This document shows positions 39,225-48,300 of a DNA stretch of 64,000 nt, in pieces. Origin of the DNA: Colwellia sp. Arc7-635 (GTDB lineage: Bacteria > Pseudomonadota > Gammaproteobacteria > Enterobacterales > Alteromonadaceae). Positions within the stretch are counted from its first letter, which is position 1. Each line of letters starts with the position of its first letter. The stretch is from positions 4,402,001 through 4,466,000 of the forward strand of contig NZ_CP034660.1 in the NCBI RefSeq assembly GCF_003971255.1, in the 5' to 3' direction. The notes under the pieces were generated by a model that worked only from the letters and a program-made list of their open reading frames with translations, ran no database searches and was not told where the DNA came from. Position numbers and translations under genes: made by a program.

Positions 39225-40022
39225 ATGACTCCGGTTAAAAATTTATTTAACAACATTTGGCAAAACTATTTAGAAGTGACACCTTCAGCTGACAAAGTAC
39301 ACCAGCTTTTAGGGACAGGTAATGACTTGATCAACGATCACGTGGCTTACCGCACTTTTAATATTGCGAAAGTAAATATTGAAAAAATATCAGCACATTT
39401 AATTAACTTAGGTTATAAAGAATGTGGCGAATATCACTTTGAAGCTAAAAAACTCTACGCGAAACACTTTGAACATACCGATACTAACTTACCAAAAGTT
39501 TTTATCAGTGAACTGTTAGTAGAAAAGTTTTCGCCGCGTGTACAAGCCATTATCGAAAAAATGGTCGCAGGTATCGACGAAGCTGATATTAACCTTGAAA
39601 GCTTTTTATATTCAGGTACTCACTGGCAAGTCAGCCATCAAGAATACTTAGATTTACTGGCTGAAAGTGAATATGCCGCTTGGGTTGCTGCATGGGGTTA
39701 CCGTGCTAACCATTTCACCGTTAGCATTAACCACTTAGCAAACTACGATTCAATTGAAGAAGTTAATGAAGCGGTTAAAGCTGGTGGCTTTAAGTTAAAT
39801 ACCACTGGTGGCGAAATCAAAGGTGACGAAGGCGTTAAACTAGAACAGTCTTCAACCATGGCTGATCACGTTTTAGTTGAATTTTCTGATAAAACAGTCG
39901 CTATTCCAAGCTGTTTCTATGAATTTGCCAAACGTTACCCAATGGAAAATGGCGAGCTTTATACAGGTTTTGTTGCGGCATCAGCTGATAAAATTTTCGA
40001 AAGTACTAACGCTGCAGCGTAA
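39225..40022 (+). CDS. DUF1338 family protein (2-oxoadipate dioxygenase-like)
   Basis: The 265-residue product matches DUF1338: DHVAYRTFNIAKVNIEKISAHL with the metal-binding His near residue 38, FISELLVEKFS, and AWVAAWGYRANHFTVSINHL with a second His. Long members (YdcJ/HglS, about 450 residues) are Fe-dependent enzymes that turn 2-oxoadipate into 2-hydroxyglutarate in lysine breakdown. The short form here lacks the second half and has no proven reaction. The position right behind astD recurs in Alteromonadales, suggesting amino-acid catabolism, but an own promoter is likely because of the terminator between them. Confidence 0.8.
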   Translation: MTPVKNLFNNIWQNYLEVTPSADKVHQLLGTGNDLINDHVAYRTFNIAKVNIEKISAHLINLGYKECGEYHFEAKKLYAKHFEHTDTNLPKVFISELLVEKFSPRVQAIIEKMVAGIDEADINLESFLYSGTHWQVSHQEYLDLLAESEYAAWVAAWGYRANHFTVSINHLANYDSIEEVNEAVKAGGFKLNTTGGEIKGDEGVKLEQSSTMADHVLVEFSDKTVAIPSCFYEFAKRYPMENGELYTGFVAASADKIFESTNAAA

Positions 40023-40047
40023 ATAGCTTAACGCGCAAATAATGATG

Positions 40048-40080
40048 ACACCTTAGCCTAGAGCTAAGGTGTTAATATCT
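40048..40080 (+). terminator. Hairpin after the DUF1338 gene
   Basis: ACACCTTAGC and GCTAAGGTGT form a 10-bp stem with a CTAGA loop, followed by a weak TAATATCTTATAA. Confidence 0.6.
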
Positions 40081-40221
40081 TATAATAGCCAACAAATACT
40101 GCAATTAGTCCTAGTTGCACACTACCTTCTTACATTTATCACTCATCATAAAATAGAGCACTTGATCATGACCTTAATTTACGAGTAAAGTAGGGTTACG
40201 ATAAAACTAGATATATAAAAA

Positions 40222-40575
40222 ATGGTTACCAATACTGATGGTTATATTCATATTATTGAATATCTGACCGCTCATTTAAGTTTGTTTGAAAATAGCTCCA
40301 ATACCGATGGTGGCAAAAGCTCGGTTTTAGAGATCATAGAAGAAGAAATGAGTGAACAAATTATTAATTTATGTAATCAAAATGAAGCATTAACGTTTAA
40401 TCAACGTAATACTATTGTGCGCGAAATTGACGCTATTGTTTATGACTTACAAGAAATATTGTCTGGTGTGGTTAACAACACAGTAACTGAAGAACAAATT
40501 ATCTTTATAAAAGAATTTGCCATTTTAATTAAAAATTTATTTGATAGTGAGATTCATAGCCAATTTTTACTATAA
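40222..40575 (+). CDS. DUF3802-like small protein
   Basis: The 117-residue acidic helical product starts MVTNTDGYIHIIEYLTAHLSLF and contains VLEIIEEEMSEQIINLCNQN, then IVREIDAIVYDLQEILSG and EFAILIKNLFDSEI. This fits DUF3802, a small family found in Vibrio, Shewanella and relatives with no known role. It has no signal peptide or membrane segment. No strong ribosome site precedes the ATG. It stands alone, 127 bp before the SSB-like gene. Confidence 0.6.
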   Translation: MVTNTDGYIHIIEYLTAHLSLFENSSNTDGGKSSVLEIIEEEMSEQIINLCNQNEALTFNQRNTIVREIDAIVYDLQEILSGVVNNTVTEEQIIFIKEFAILIKNLFDSEIHSQFLL

Positions 40576-40581
40576 CCATGA

Positions 40582-40623
40582 ATAACGCCTGATTAACGCC
40601 TGACTAACGCCTGACTAACGCTA
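40582..40623. repeat. 11-bp tandem repeat
   Basis: The unit TAACGCCTGAC is repeated about 3.5 times in phase (TAACGCCTGAT, TAACGCCTGAC, TAACGCCTGAC, TAACGC). It lies just after the DUF3802-like stop. Confidence 0.75.
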
Positions 40624-40702
40624 AGCATTTTTCAGCACCTTTAAGCATTCATGCGATACTAGAATCGCTAATATCTTAACCATTCAACTTACAAGCAGAG
40701 CT

Positions 40703-41353
40703 ATGTTACCTGAATTCCCACAAAATCATTTATGCAGCGTTACCCTATTAGGTAATTTGGTTAATAAACCTGACATTCGCTACCAAGCGAATCCAATCAT
40801 CGCATTTGCCGAATTAACCATAGCAACTCATAGCCGTTGGTTTGATAAAACAAGTAATAAATTTAAAGAATGGACCAGTTATCACACCGTAAAAGTTATC
40901 GGTGAAATTGTAGAACGTGCACTTATTCATGCTGATAAAGGCGATATTATTTTAGTGCAAGGTTACCTAATTAATAGTAAGAAAAATAATCGCGAAATTA
41001 TTCACGCTAGCTACGCACAAACTTTTCCTAAAGGTTATGCACAGTCAATTAACCAGATTCATTACAGTGGCAATATCATCTCTGATATTAAACTTATGAC
41101 GACTGAAAATGATAAAGAATTAACAGAAATAATTGTAGAATCTAAGCAACATGTGTTTTCCTCCATTACACTGAAAAGCCATGTTGTGACAATACAACGC
41201 CCGGTACATGTTTGGGGCAAACAAGCACTTTATCTCGCGGAACATGGCAAAATTAATGACCAGATAATAGTTGATGGTAAGTTAAGCTATCTTAATAATA
41301 AAAATAAAAATCAATTCATAGATGCACATCAAGCTGTTTTACTAGCAAAATAG
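40703..41353 (+). CDS. SSB-like protein with two OB domains
   Basis: The 216-residue product has a first OB domain of the bacterial SSB type: VTLLGNLVNKPDIRYQANPI, FAELTIATHSRWFDKTSN, and TVKVIGEIVERALIHADKGDIILVQGYL. A second, more diverged copy (from about 118) repeats the plan: IHYSGNIISDIKLMTTEND, VHVWGKQALYLAEHGKINDQIIVDGKLSY. There is no acidic C-terminal tail like that of E. coli SSB, so it would not recruit the usual partners. It is probably a paralogue, not the main SSB. It lies 42 bp before the large propeller gene, so the two may be co-transcribed. Confidence 0.7.
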   Translation: MLPEFPQNHLCSVTLLGNLVNKPDIRYQANPIIAFAELTIATHSRWFDKTSNKFKEWTSYHTVKVIGEIVERALIHADKGDIILVQGYLINSKKNNREIIHASYAQTFPKGYAQSINQIHYSGNIISDIKLMTTENDKELTEIIVESKQHVFSSITLKSHVVTIQRPVHVWGKQALYLAEHGKINDQIIVDGKLSYLNNKNKNQFIDAHQAVLLAK

Positions 41354-41395
41354 TAAACTGTATCTACCTATTATAATGTTGAGGAACAGCAGCCT

Positions 41396-43540
41396 ATGGA
41401 CAAAAACAAAAGGTTTACTCGCTATAGACTTTATTTTATTTGTACATTAATCGCTGTTTTCAGCCAATTAGCCTATGCAGCAGAACCCGAAGAAAATGAA
41501 CTCGAATTAGCTGTCATCGCTGACCTGACTAACGTAGCGTTTAGCAATGATCAATGGCACACCGTATTACCGGTGCTAGGTGATAAAAATCGATACTTCA
41601 TCGCAACAAATTCGGGAAAAATTTACCAACTAAATAATAACAAAATTGCTCAGTCGCCTTTTTTTGACTTAAAGTCAGCCTTAAGTAAACGAAACATTAC
41701 CTCATTAACAGCAATCACACTAGATCCTAACTTTAACTACCGTGAACGTGATGGTTATCACACTTTTTATACTGCACATACGGAATCAAGTAAAAAAACA
41801 AAGCAAAAATTAGCGCCGGTAAATACTGATATCAAGGCTCCTTACGATAGCGTTGTTATACGTTGGCAGTTAACTTATCAGCCTGATCAGATGCCTAAAT
41901 ACAGCCAACAACGTGAAGTGATCCGTATTGCAATTCAACAGCCCCAAGAGCACATTCAACAGCTCAGTTTTAATCCTTATATTGAGCCTTGGCATGACGA
42001 CTTTGGACTACTTTTCATCGCGCTAAGTCGAAATGAAGCGTTGAAAAATGAACCACTTTACGCGGGAACCATACTACGTATAAAACCGAAAAAAAATGGC
42101 CTGAGCAACTATGCTATTCCAGCCAATAACCCTTTCATAAAAAACACGGATGTAGCCAATGAAATTGTTTTTATAGCCGGACAGAAAATAATCCATTTTG
42201 ATTGGATAAAGAAAAGTACTCATAGCTTGCTTGTTCAGCTAAAACAACAAGAAGGCCATATACTTGTGCAAGCCAAACTAGGCGATGATTGGCGTGAAAC
42301 AATTCCACAAACACAAATAAAAAAACATTTGTCATCGATAAACACACAGCGTAAAACCTTGTTTTATCATGGTCGAAAAATAAAAGCACTGTGGGGTAAA
42401 GTTCTACATTTACAACAATTAGAAAACATTTGGCTACTACAAGCATCAACGCTGACATCTGTCATTGATAACGTAGAAAGTGAGCAAAACACGCATTATA
42501 AACTCATTCACAACGACAGTAGTGAACAAGCACAATTTAGCTTACATCAAACACACAATGGCGAGTTATTGTTACTTGAACAGCAACAACAGCGCTTATA
42601 TACCCTAAAAAAACCAACCACAGTCATCAGCGAAGTAACACATGCTGACGACCAGCTATTAAGCGATTCCAACAGCAACACCTCTATTTTCATTTTGTTC
42701 ACTATTGCACTTGCTGCTAGTTATTTTTGGTACTTGAGACAGATTGGTACTAAGAAACAAAATTTTTTACATGAACAGTGGGCTAATTTTGAGGTGAATG
42801 TAGCATCAAAATCATTGTCTATGTATAAGCGGCACGCTAAAAATGCTGAAAAAACAATGAATATATCATCAATTATCTGTAGTGAATTATTGTTAAACGA
42901 CGAGGTTATTTCAACAATTAACCTTGATTCCACGCCAATATTTTCTAACACATTAGAAGAGCAAATATTGGCTGTGCTCGCCAAAGAAAATCAGCTAAAA
43001 ATGATTGATGACAAACAAAGAAAGATTCAGGTATATCTCACCGATGATCAGCAAGTGCGCTATTTATTCTGCCTGTATTATCGAGTTGGAAACATCCGTC
43101 ATACAAAACTTAAATACCATGAAGTGATCAATAAAGCGCTTGATTGGCAATGGACTTTTGCACAAAATATTGCGCCAGACACCATTGAAAAACGTCAATT
43201 AAAAACTAAACAGGCTCAGCCTTTAATTAAAGCCGCAATACAACGTAAAAGATCAGATGACGTGGTTACTCAGGTTAATGAAATAAGCCTCGTAAAAGTA
43301 CCACAGAGCAGCGATAAAGCAGCGACTAACAATCATGATTTCAATAATAGCGCTGACAATATGTCAGGCCAGAACCCGCTATCAGAAAATAAAGCAACGA
43401 CTGTAACTCATGATAGTTTTGACACGGAATTCGTCGCTGCTTTAGATAGGCTTGTCTCGATGAAAAAGCAAGGCTACTTGGATGAACGTGAGTTTAATAT
43501 TGCTAAAGCTAAAATATTAAAAGACTCAAATAACGCCTGA
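41396..43540 (+). CDS. Membrane-anchored beta-propeller protein with C-terminal SHOCT motif
   Basis: The 714-residue product has a signal peptide (ending AYAAEP) and about 380 residues resembling the glucose/sorbosone dehydrogenase propeller: LTAITLDPNFNYRERDGYHTFY, FGLLFIALSRNEA, AGTILRIKP. A membrane segment (ILFTIALAASYFWYL) near residue 435 divides it from a charged cytoplasmic part of about 270 residues, ending in a SHOCT motif (FVAALDRLVSMKKQGYLDERE). The usual catalytic residues of sugar dehydrogenases are not evident, so it may sense or bind. GAGGAA lies before the ATG. Its cytoplasmic half has no recognised domain. Confidence 0.65.
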   Translation: MDKNKRFTRYRLYFICTLIAVFSQLAYAAEPEENELELAVIADLTNVAFSNDQWHTVLPVLGDKNRYFIATNSGKIYQLNNNKIAQSPFFDLKSALSKRNITSLTAITLDPNFNYRERDGYHTFYTAHTESSKKTKQKLAPVNTDIKAPYDSVVIRWQLTYQPDQMPKYSQQREVIRIAIQQPQEHIQQLSFNPYIEPWHDDFGLLFIALSRNEALKNEPLYAGTILRIKPKKNGLSNYAIPANNPFIKNTDVANEIVFIAGQKIIHFDWIKKSTHSLLVQLKQQEGHILVQAKLGDDWRETIPQTQIKKHLSSINTQRKTLFYHGRKIKALWGKVLHLQQLENIWLLQASTLTSVIDNVESEQNTHYKLIHNDSSEQAQFSLHQTHNGELLLLEQQQQRLYTLKKPTTVISEVTHADDQLLSDSNSNTSIFILFTIALAASYFWYLRQIGTKKQNFLHEQWANFEVNVASKSLSMYKRHAKNAEKTMNISSIICSELLLNDEVISTINLDSTPIFSNTLEEQILAVLAKENQLKMIDDKQRKIQVYLTDDQQVRYLFCLYYRVGNIRHTKLKYHEVINKALDWQWTFAQNIAPDTIEKRQLKTKQAQPLIKAAIQRKRSDDVVTQVNEISLVKVPQSSDKAATNNHDFNNSADNMSGQNPLSENKATTVTHDSFDTEFVAALDRLVSMKKQGYLDEREFNIAKAKILKDSNNA

Positions 43541-43676
43541 TGTTTTCATCCTTGTATAAACATAATAAACAGATATTACCTACGGTAAAAATAGATAACA
43601 CATTCTGAACACTGCGCTTGTAATCAGGGTAAAAGCCACGCAAAATGCTGAAAATTTTTCGTATTAGGCTGACTTT

Positions 43677-44117
43677 ATGCCAATGTTGTCGAAACTACTT
43701 TGTTGTTTCTTAGTATTAATTTCTTTAAAACTTAGCGCCGATGGCTACGGAGATATAATTGTTAGCCGTGTAACGAATGTTTACGACGGTGATACCTTTC
43801 GTGTAGATATTGATCAATGGCCGGCACTTATTGACAAAAATGCTCCGATACGTATTAACAATATTGATACCCCTGAATTAAGAGCAAAGTGTCCAGATGA
43901 AAAACGACTGGCGTTATTAGCAAAAGCGTTTACCAAAACAAAATTGCAACATGCTGAGGTTATCGAGCTAAAAAACTTAAACCGTGGCAAATATTTTCGT
44001 ATTACCGCCGATGTATTTATCGATGGTGAAAGCCTAGCTGACAGTTTACTTGCGGCAGGTTTTGCTAGGATCTACTCAGGTAAAAGTAAAAAACAGAGCT
44101 GGTGCCCTACCCGTTAA
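43677..44117 (+). CDS. Exported thermonuclease-like (SNase) protein
   Basis: The 146-residue product has a signal peptide (SKLLCCFLVLISLKLSADG). Its staphylococcal nuclease fold has VYDGDTFRVDI with the calcium Asp, IRINNIDTPELRAKCPDEK (the Arg35/Asp40-type region), and NRGKYFRITADVFIDG with the second catalytic Arg. A Cys pair (about residues 77 and 144) might form a disulfide. It would cut DNA or RNA outside the cytoplasm. It overlaps the annotated frame of the next gene's upstream alternative start, so coupling is possible. Confidence 0.85.
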   Translation: MPMLSKLLCCFLVLISLKLSADGYGDIIVSRVTNVYDGDTFRVDIDQWPALIDKNAPIRINNIDTPELRAKCPDEKRLALLAKAFTKTKLQHAEVIELKNLNRGKYFRITADVFIDGESLADSLLAAGFARIYSGKSKKQSWCPTR

Positions 44118-44143
44118 ACCTTAAGCAAGTGAAGAGTAATCTT

Positions 44144-44809
44144 GTGTTTAAAAAAAATTCCACAGTAAAGTTAACCATTATCGCTAGTATTTTATCGCTT
44201 TGTTTAGCACTTGCCTTAGCGACAACATTACTTGGCAGTTATAGCCTCGACATTCAAACCTATTTACATAGCTTGATCCCAAATACTGTATTGGGCGCGC
44301 TGTTATTTGCATCATTACTCACAACAGCAATGGCTATCGGTTTACCACGGCAATTTACCGCCCTGAGTGCTGGTTTTTTATTTGGTGCTGGCTACGGTAT
44401 GTTACTCGCAACATTTTCTGCGATTTTCGCTTGCTTACTAACACTCTTACTTGCCCGAAAGCTGTTAGCGAACATAGTGCAACAGTATTACCCACAACCG
44501 TTAGCAAAAGTTAGTAGGTTTTTTAGCCACAATACCTTTTTAAAAGCACTGATCATTCGCTTATTACCTGCAGGTTCAAACTTTCTCACTAATGTACTAG
44601 CAGGTACTGCAAGAACACCTATTAAGCCCTACCTACTAGGTTCATCAATCGGTTTCATCCCACAAATGACTATATTCTCGCTCATGGGTGCAGGATTACA
44701 GGTAGATGGCCAGCAACAGCTCATTATCAGCCTTATATTGCTTGTTATCGCTATAATACTCACTGTTTATCTTTACCAAAAAACCGATAAAAACTTAACT
44801 TTGAATTGA
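44144..44809 (+). CDS. TVP38/TMEM64 (VTT-domain) membrane protein
   Basis: The 221-residue protein has about five membrane segments and the VTT-domain motifs AIGLPRQFTALSAGFLFGAGYGML and IIRLLPAGSNFLTNVLAGTARTPIKPYLLGSSIGFIPQ. TVP38/DedA-related proteins are thought to move or scramble membrane lipids. A GTG at 44144 is preferred, because GAAGAG lies 7 bases before it; a GTG at 44102 would overlap the nuclease gene by 16 bp. A bidirectional terminator separates it from dsbA. Confidence 0.85.
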   Translation: MFKKNSTVKLTIIASILSLCLALALATTLLGSYSLDIQTYLHSLIPNTVLGALLFASLLTTAMAIGLPRQFTALSAGFLFGAGYGMLLATFSAIFACLLTLLLARKLLANIVQQYYPQPLAKVSRFFSHNTFLKALIIRLLPAGSNFLTNVLAGTARTPIKPYLLGSSIGFIPQMTIFSLMGAGLQVDGQQQLIISLILLVIAIILTVYLYQKTDKNLTLN

Positions 44810-44935
44810 TCTTTCATTCACTATCCAACTATTTATAACTAACTTGAACTTTGGATAAGCAGTACTTACGAAATACTCCATTTCACCCATTTTCTCCGTA
44901 TTAAAGCATCGATAAATAGTCATATTTTTCCCAAT

Positions 44936-44963
44936 AAAAAAGAGGCCGCAGCCTCTTTTTTTT
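44936..44963. terminator. Bidirectional terminator between convergent genes
   Basis: AAAAAAGAGGC and GCCTCTTTTTT form an 11-bp stem with a CGCA loop. A and T runs flank it on both strands, fitting both the TVP38-like gene and dsbA. Confidence 0.92.
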
Positions 44964-44979
44964 GTATCACGTTATTAAC

Positions 44980-45612
44980 TTATTTTAAGGTTAATAAATG
45001 ATTAACAAGTTCAATATAATCTTGTTCAAAGTTATTTCGGTCTAAACCTTTCGTGTCTACACGGTATTTACCGTTAATAATCACAGTAGGAACGCCGGTT
45101 AAAGCACCTTTTTTAGCAAAATAGTCTTGTTGCTTCTTCATGACTTTAGCTTTACTAGCAACACCAAAGCTTTTCATTAGCTTATCGAATTTTTCACCGT
45201 CAGCGCCATTAACAACAAAAACGTTACGGATGTCTTTTTCTGAAGTAAACACCGCTTTTTGTATATGGATATAGTTAAATAATGCGCCAATAACTTTTTT
45301 CTCTACGCCCATTTGTTCAGCAACAACAATAGCCTTACTCAACATTGCTTGTACTTTAGGTGAAGCAGCACGTAAAAAATCAACATGATTCATTTCGAAC
45401 TTGGTATCTTCAGGGATAGCCGTTTTCAATTTCGCCATAAAAGGTTCAAATTGAAAACAGTGTGGACAATAAAAAGAGAAAAATTCACGTACTTCAGGCT
45501 TAGCGGTGATTTCCTCACTCACTTTAGTGTAATGCTCGCCTTCAGTATAATTTGCGGCAAAGGCAAATACTGGTAATAACATTAAAGCGAATAAACTCAC
45601 TAATTTTTTCAT
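44980..45612 (-). CDS. dsbA: Thiol:disulfide interchange protein DsbA
   Basis: DsbA introduces disulfides into exported proteins in the periplasm and is reoxidised by DsbB. The 210-residue product has a signal peptide (MKKLVSLFALMLLPVFAFA), the CPHC active site at residues 49-52 (SFYCPHCF), and the cis-Pro loop GVPTVIING near 165. The start is ATG 45612; the longer frame to 45744 lies over the end of srkA and adds no signal peptide. It lies 53 bp downstream of srkA, as in E. coli, where the two share an operon under Cpx control. Confidence 0.95.
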   Translation of the reverse strand: MKKLVSLFALMLLPVFAFAANYTEGEHYTKVSEEITAKPEVREFFSFYCPHCFQFEPFMAKLKTAIPEDTKFEMNHVDFLRAASPKVQAMLSKAIVVAEQMGVEKKVIGALFNYIHIQKAVFTSEKDIRNVFVVNGADGEKFDKLMKSFGVASKAKVMKKQQDYFAKKGALTGVPTVIINGKYRVDTKGLDRNNFEQDYIELVNHLLTLK

Positions 45613-45665
45613 AAAATTACAATTCCTAATCATTAATAAATCAAAATCAATAGCGCCATGCGTGC

Positions 45666-46643
45666 TTAATAAGGCAGTAAACTCAATGGCGGTTGTTGTA
45701 ACGCAGACATTTGCTCTTTGAGCATAAGAATTTGTTGCTCCCAATATTTTTCAGTATTAAACCACGGAAAATTATGAGGAAAAGCAGGATCTTTCCAACG
45801 TTTACATAGCCATGCCATATAGTTAACTACTCGCATAGTACGCAATGATTCAATCAAAGGCAATTGATTGGTCTCAAAGCTATGAAACTCATCGTAGCCC
45901 GTTAATATAGTATCCAGTTGTAATAATTGCTGTTGGCGGTCGCCGCTAAGCATCATCCAAATATCTTGCACCGCAGGTCCCATACGACAATCATCAAGAT
46001 CAACAAAATGCGGTCCTGCGTCGGTCCATAAAATATTACCGGCATGACAATCGCCATGTAAACGAATTTGCGATGTTGGTTGGTATTGTTTACTAGCAAT
46101 AGCAATAACTTGTTCTAAAATAGTGAAAAAAGGCAAGGTTAAGCTGCTAGGAACAAAATTAGATTGTTCAATAATCTGCTGCGCCTGTTGCAACATTTCT
46201 TCACTATTAAAGGTGGGCCGCTCCGTAAAGTCTTTTTTAGCCGCAATAGCGTGAATACGACCTAAAAATCGTCCCATCCATTCCAATTGGTCCAAATTAT
46301 CCACTTCAAAAATACGTCCACCACGACAAGGAAATATCGCAAATTGATAGCCCTTATAAGAAAATAAAGACTCGCCATCAATTTTCATTGGTGCAACTAA
46401 AGGCAATTCACTAGCATCTAGCTCAAATGAAAAGTCGTGCTCTTCTCTGATTTGAGCTTCTGTCCAGCGCTGTGGACGATAAAACTTAGTGACATACTTA
46501 GTTTTATCCATATCATGAAACTGATAAACACGGTTCTCATAACTATTGAGCGCCAGCAAGCCGCTATCAACGGTTAACCCTGTACTTTCTAAGCCATCAA
46601 GGATTAAATCCGGTGATAACGAGGTGAAGTCAAATACTGACAT
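45666..46643 (-). CDS. srkA: Stress response kinase A (YihE)
   Basis: The 325-residue protein of the APH/choline-kinase fold has SYENRVYQFHDMDKTKYVTKFYRP (with the ATP Lys), IRLHGDCHAGNILWTDAGPHFVDLDDCRMGPAVQDIWM (the catalytic Asp and metal Asp), and MAWLCKRWKDPAFPHNFPWF. SrkA is a Ser/Thr kinase that counters stress-induced killing in E. coli. The length matches (328). It overlaps ccoG by 1 bp upstream and leads into dsbA, so ccoG-srkA-dsbA may be transcribed together. Confidence 0.93.
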   Translation of the reverse strand: MSVFDFTSLSPDLILDGLESTGLTVDSGLLALNSYENRVYQFHDMDKTKYVTKFYRPQRWTEAQIREEHDFSFELDASELPLVAPMKIDGESLFSYKGYQFAIFPCRGGRIFEVDNLDQLEWMGRFLGRIHAIAAKKDFTERPTFNSEEMLQQAQQIIEQSNFVPSSLTLPFFTILEQVIAIASKQYQPTSQIRLHGDCHAGNILWTDAGPHFVDLDDCRMGPAVQDIWMMLSGDRQQQLLQLDTILTGYDEFHSFETNQLPLIESLRTMRVVNYMAWLCKRWKDPAFPHNFPWFNTEKYWEQQILMLKEQMSALQQPPLSLLPY

Positions 46644-48076
46644 TAGCGCTTATTAAAGAAGCGACTTTCATGTTCAAGTTTGACCTCATCCGTGTCTGAA
46701 ACCAATTCAATAACGAAACTAATATCTGTCATATAACCTTCTAATTCATAGGGATCAACCGAAATGCTGATAGGCAAAGTATACACTTTTGCCGCTTTAA
46801 CAAGTACCTCTCGTTCACCATGCCATTTAGTATTGTCGATACCTTTAACGGAAAGGCGATAACGATTATCTTTTTGTGACTTATTGAGAATTTTAAGGGT
46901 ATAAACATTTTCAATATCGCCATTAAAATTCTCTTTCGATAACTCATTTCTATCGCGAATAATATCAAGGGACACAGGTGCTCGATTAGCCATTTCTAAA
47001 ATCAGTAAGCTTGTCATCACAATCAAAACTACCGCATAGCCAACAAGTTTTCCGCGCACAAGGTGAACTTTTTTCCCTTCTAGCTCATGCTCAGTGGTAT
47101 AACGAATTAAGCCTCTGCTATATTTCATACGATCCATAACATCGTTACAAGCATCAACGCAGGCACCACAGTTTATACATTCATATTGTAAACCGTTGCG
47201 AATATCAATACCGGTAGGACAAACTTGAACACATAAATTACAATCAATACAGTCGCCTAAACCAACCTCTTTAGGATCTTGCTTTCGAGTACGAGGGCCG
47301 CGATTTTCACCACGCTTAGCATCATAAGAAACCGTTAAAGTGTCCTTATCAAACATAGCAGATTGAAAACGCGCATACGGACACATGTGTAAACACATGA
47401 TTTCACGCATCCAGCCGGCATTACCATAGGTACAAAAAGCGAAAAACCAGATCGTTGCCGCTAACGCAAACGAGGCATTAAAAGTGAAAAAGTCGACAAA
47501 CACTTCGCGCATCGGTGCAAAATAACCAGCAAAGGTCAGCGCCGTTAAAATAGAAAAGAAGCCCCAGCACAAGTGTTTCAGCGCTTTACGCCAAAACTTA
47601 TTAACATTCATTGCTTGGCTATCAAGCTTTTTCCGCTGATTCGCAGTACCTTCTATTTTTTCTTCAAACCAAATAAAGATGAAAGTCCAAACAGTTTGGG
47701 GACAAAGATAGCCACACCAAACGCGACCTAAAAAGGTGGTAATAAAGAAGAGGAGAAAAGCACTAAGAATAAAAAGCCAGGCTAATAAGGTGAGATCTTG
47801 AGGCCAAAGTGTGACACTCCATAAGGTAAAACGTTGTTCACCAATATCAAATAGTATTGCTTGATGACCATCGTACTGCAACCAAGGTAAAACGGCGAAT
47901 AGTCCTAAGAAGAAAAAATTCATCTTTTGACGCAGCCTTTGAAAGACACCTTTTACTTTGCGTACATAAATTTGATCACGAGGTTGATAAGCATCACTTT
48001 TGGCGGGTTGATGAATCTCAACATTTTTAATTGGAATCTGGTGATTGACTTTAGTGTTCTTATCTTCTGATTTCAA
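46643..48076 (-). CDS. ccoG: Cytochrome c oxidase accessory protein CcoG (RdxA/FixG)
   Basis: The 477-residue membrane protein carries two 4Fe-4S motifs in the middle: CIDCNLCVQVCPTGIDIRNG and CINCGACVDACNDVMDRM. Five or so membrane segments include the Cys-bearing WCGYLCPQTVWTFIF loop, and a C-terminal immunoglobulin-like domain follows. CcoG helps copper delivery to cbb3 oxidase by reducing copper. The ccoNOQP genes are not in the window. The frame starts at ATG 48076 and overlaps srkA. Confidence 0.93.
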   Translation of the reverse strand: MKSEDKNTKVNHQIPIKNVEIHQPAKSDAYQPRDQIYVRKVKGVFQRLRQKMNFFFLGLFAVLPWLQYDGHQAILFDIGEQRFTLWSVTLWPQDLTLLAWLFILSAFLLFFITTFLGRVWCGYLCPQTVWTFIFIWFEEKIEGTANQRKKLDSQAMNVNKFWRKALKHLCWGFFSILTALTFAGYFAPMREVFVDFFTFNASFALAATIWFFAFCTYGNAGWMREIMCLHMCPYARFQSAMFDKDTLTVSYDAKRGENRGPRTRKQDPKEVGLGDCIDCNLCVQVCPTGIDIRNGLQYECINCGACVDACNDVMDRMKYSRGLIRYTTEHELEGKKVHLVRGKLVGYAVVLIVMTSLLILEMANRAPVSLDIIRDRNELSKENFNGDIENVYTLKILNKSQKDNRYRLSVKGIDNTKWHGEREVLVKAAKVYTLPISISVDPYELEGYMTDISFVIELVSDTDEVKLEHESRFFNKR

Positions 48077-48300
48077 AGCGGATCCTTTAGTTCGATAATA
48101 CGGGTCAATTATAACGGATTAACCTTAATTACCTATCAAAAAAATAGCAAAATATTGCTTTGTTGATATGAAATTGATTACCCTAGAGCCGTTCTCATTA
48201 CATTTCGAGCAACAAAACAATAAGTATTATATGTGCTCAATTAGACAACAAACGTAATTTTTTGTTATCTATGACGCACATCATAATTATAAGGCAGGGT

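Noticed and set aside
40582-40623. CRISPR array from the 11-bp repeats
   Set aside because: The units are contiguous without spacers and far too short, and no cas genes are near.
45613-45744. N-terminal extension of dsbA to 45744
   Set aside because: It overlaps the end of srkA and would bury the signal peptide; ATG 45612 fits the family.
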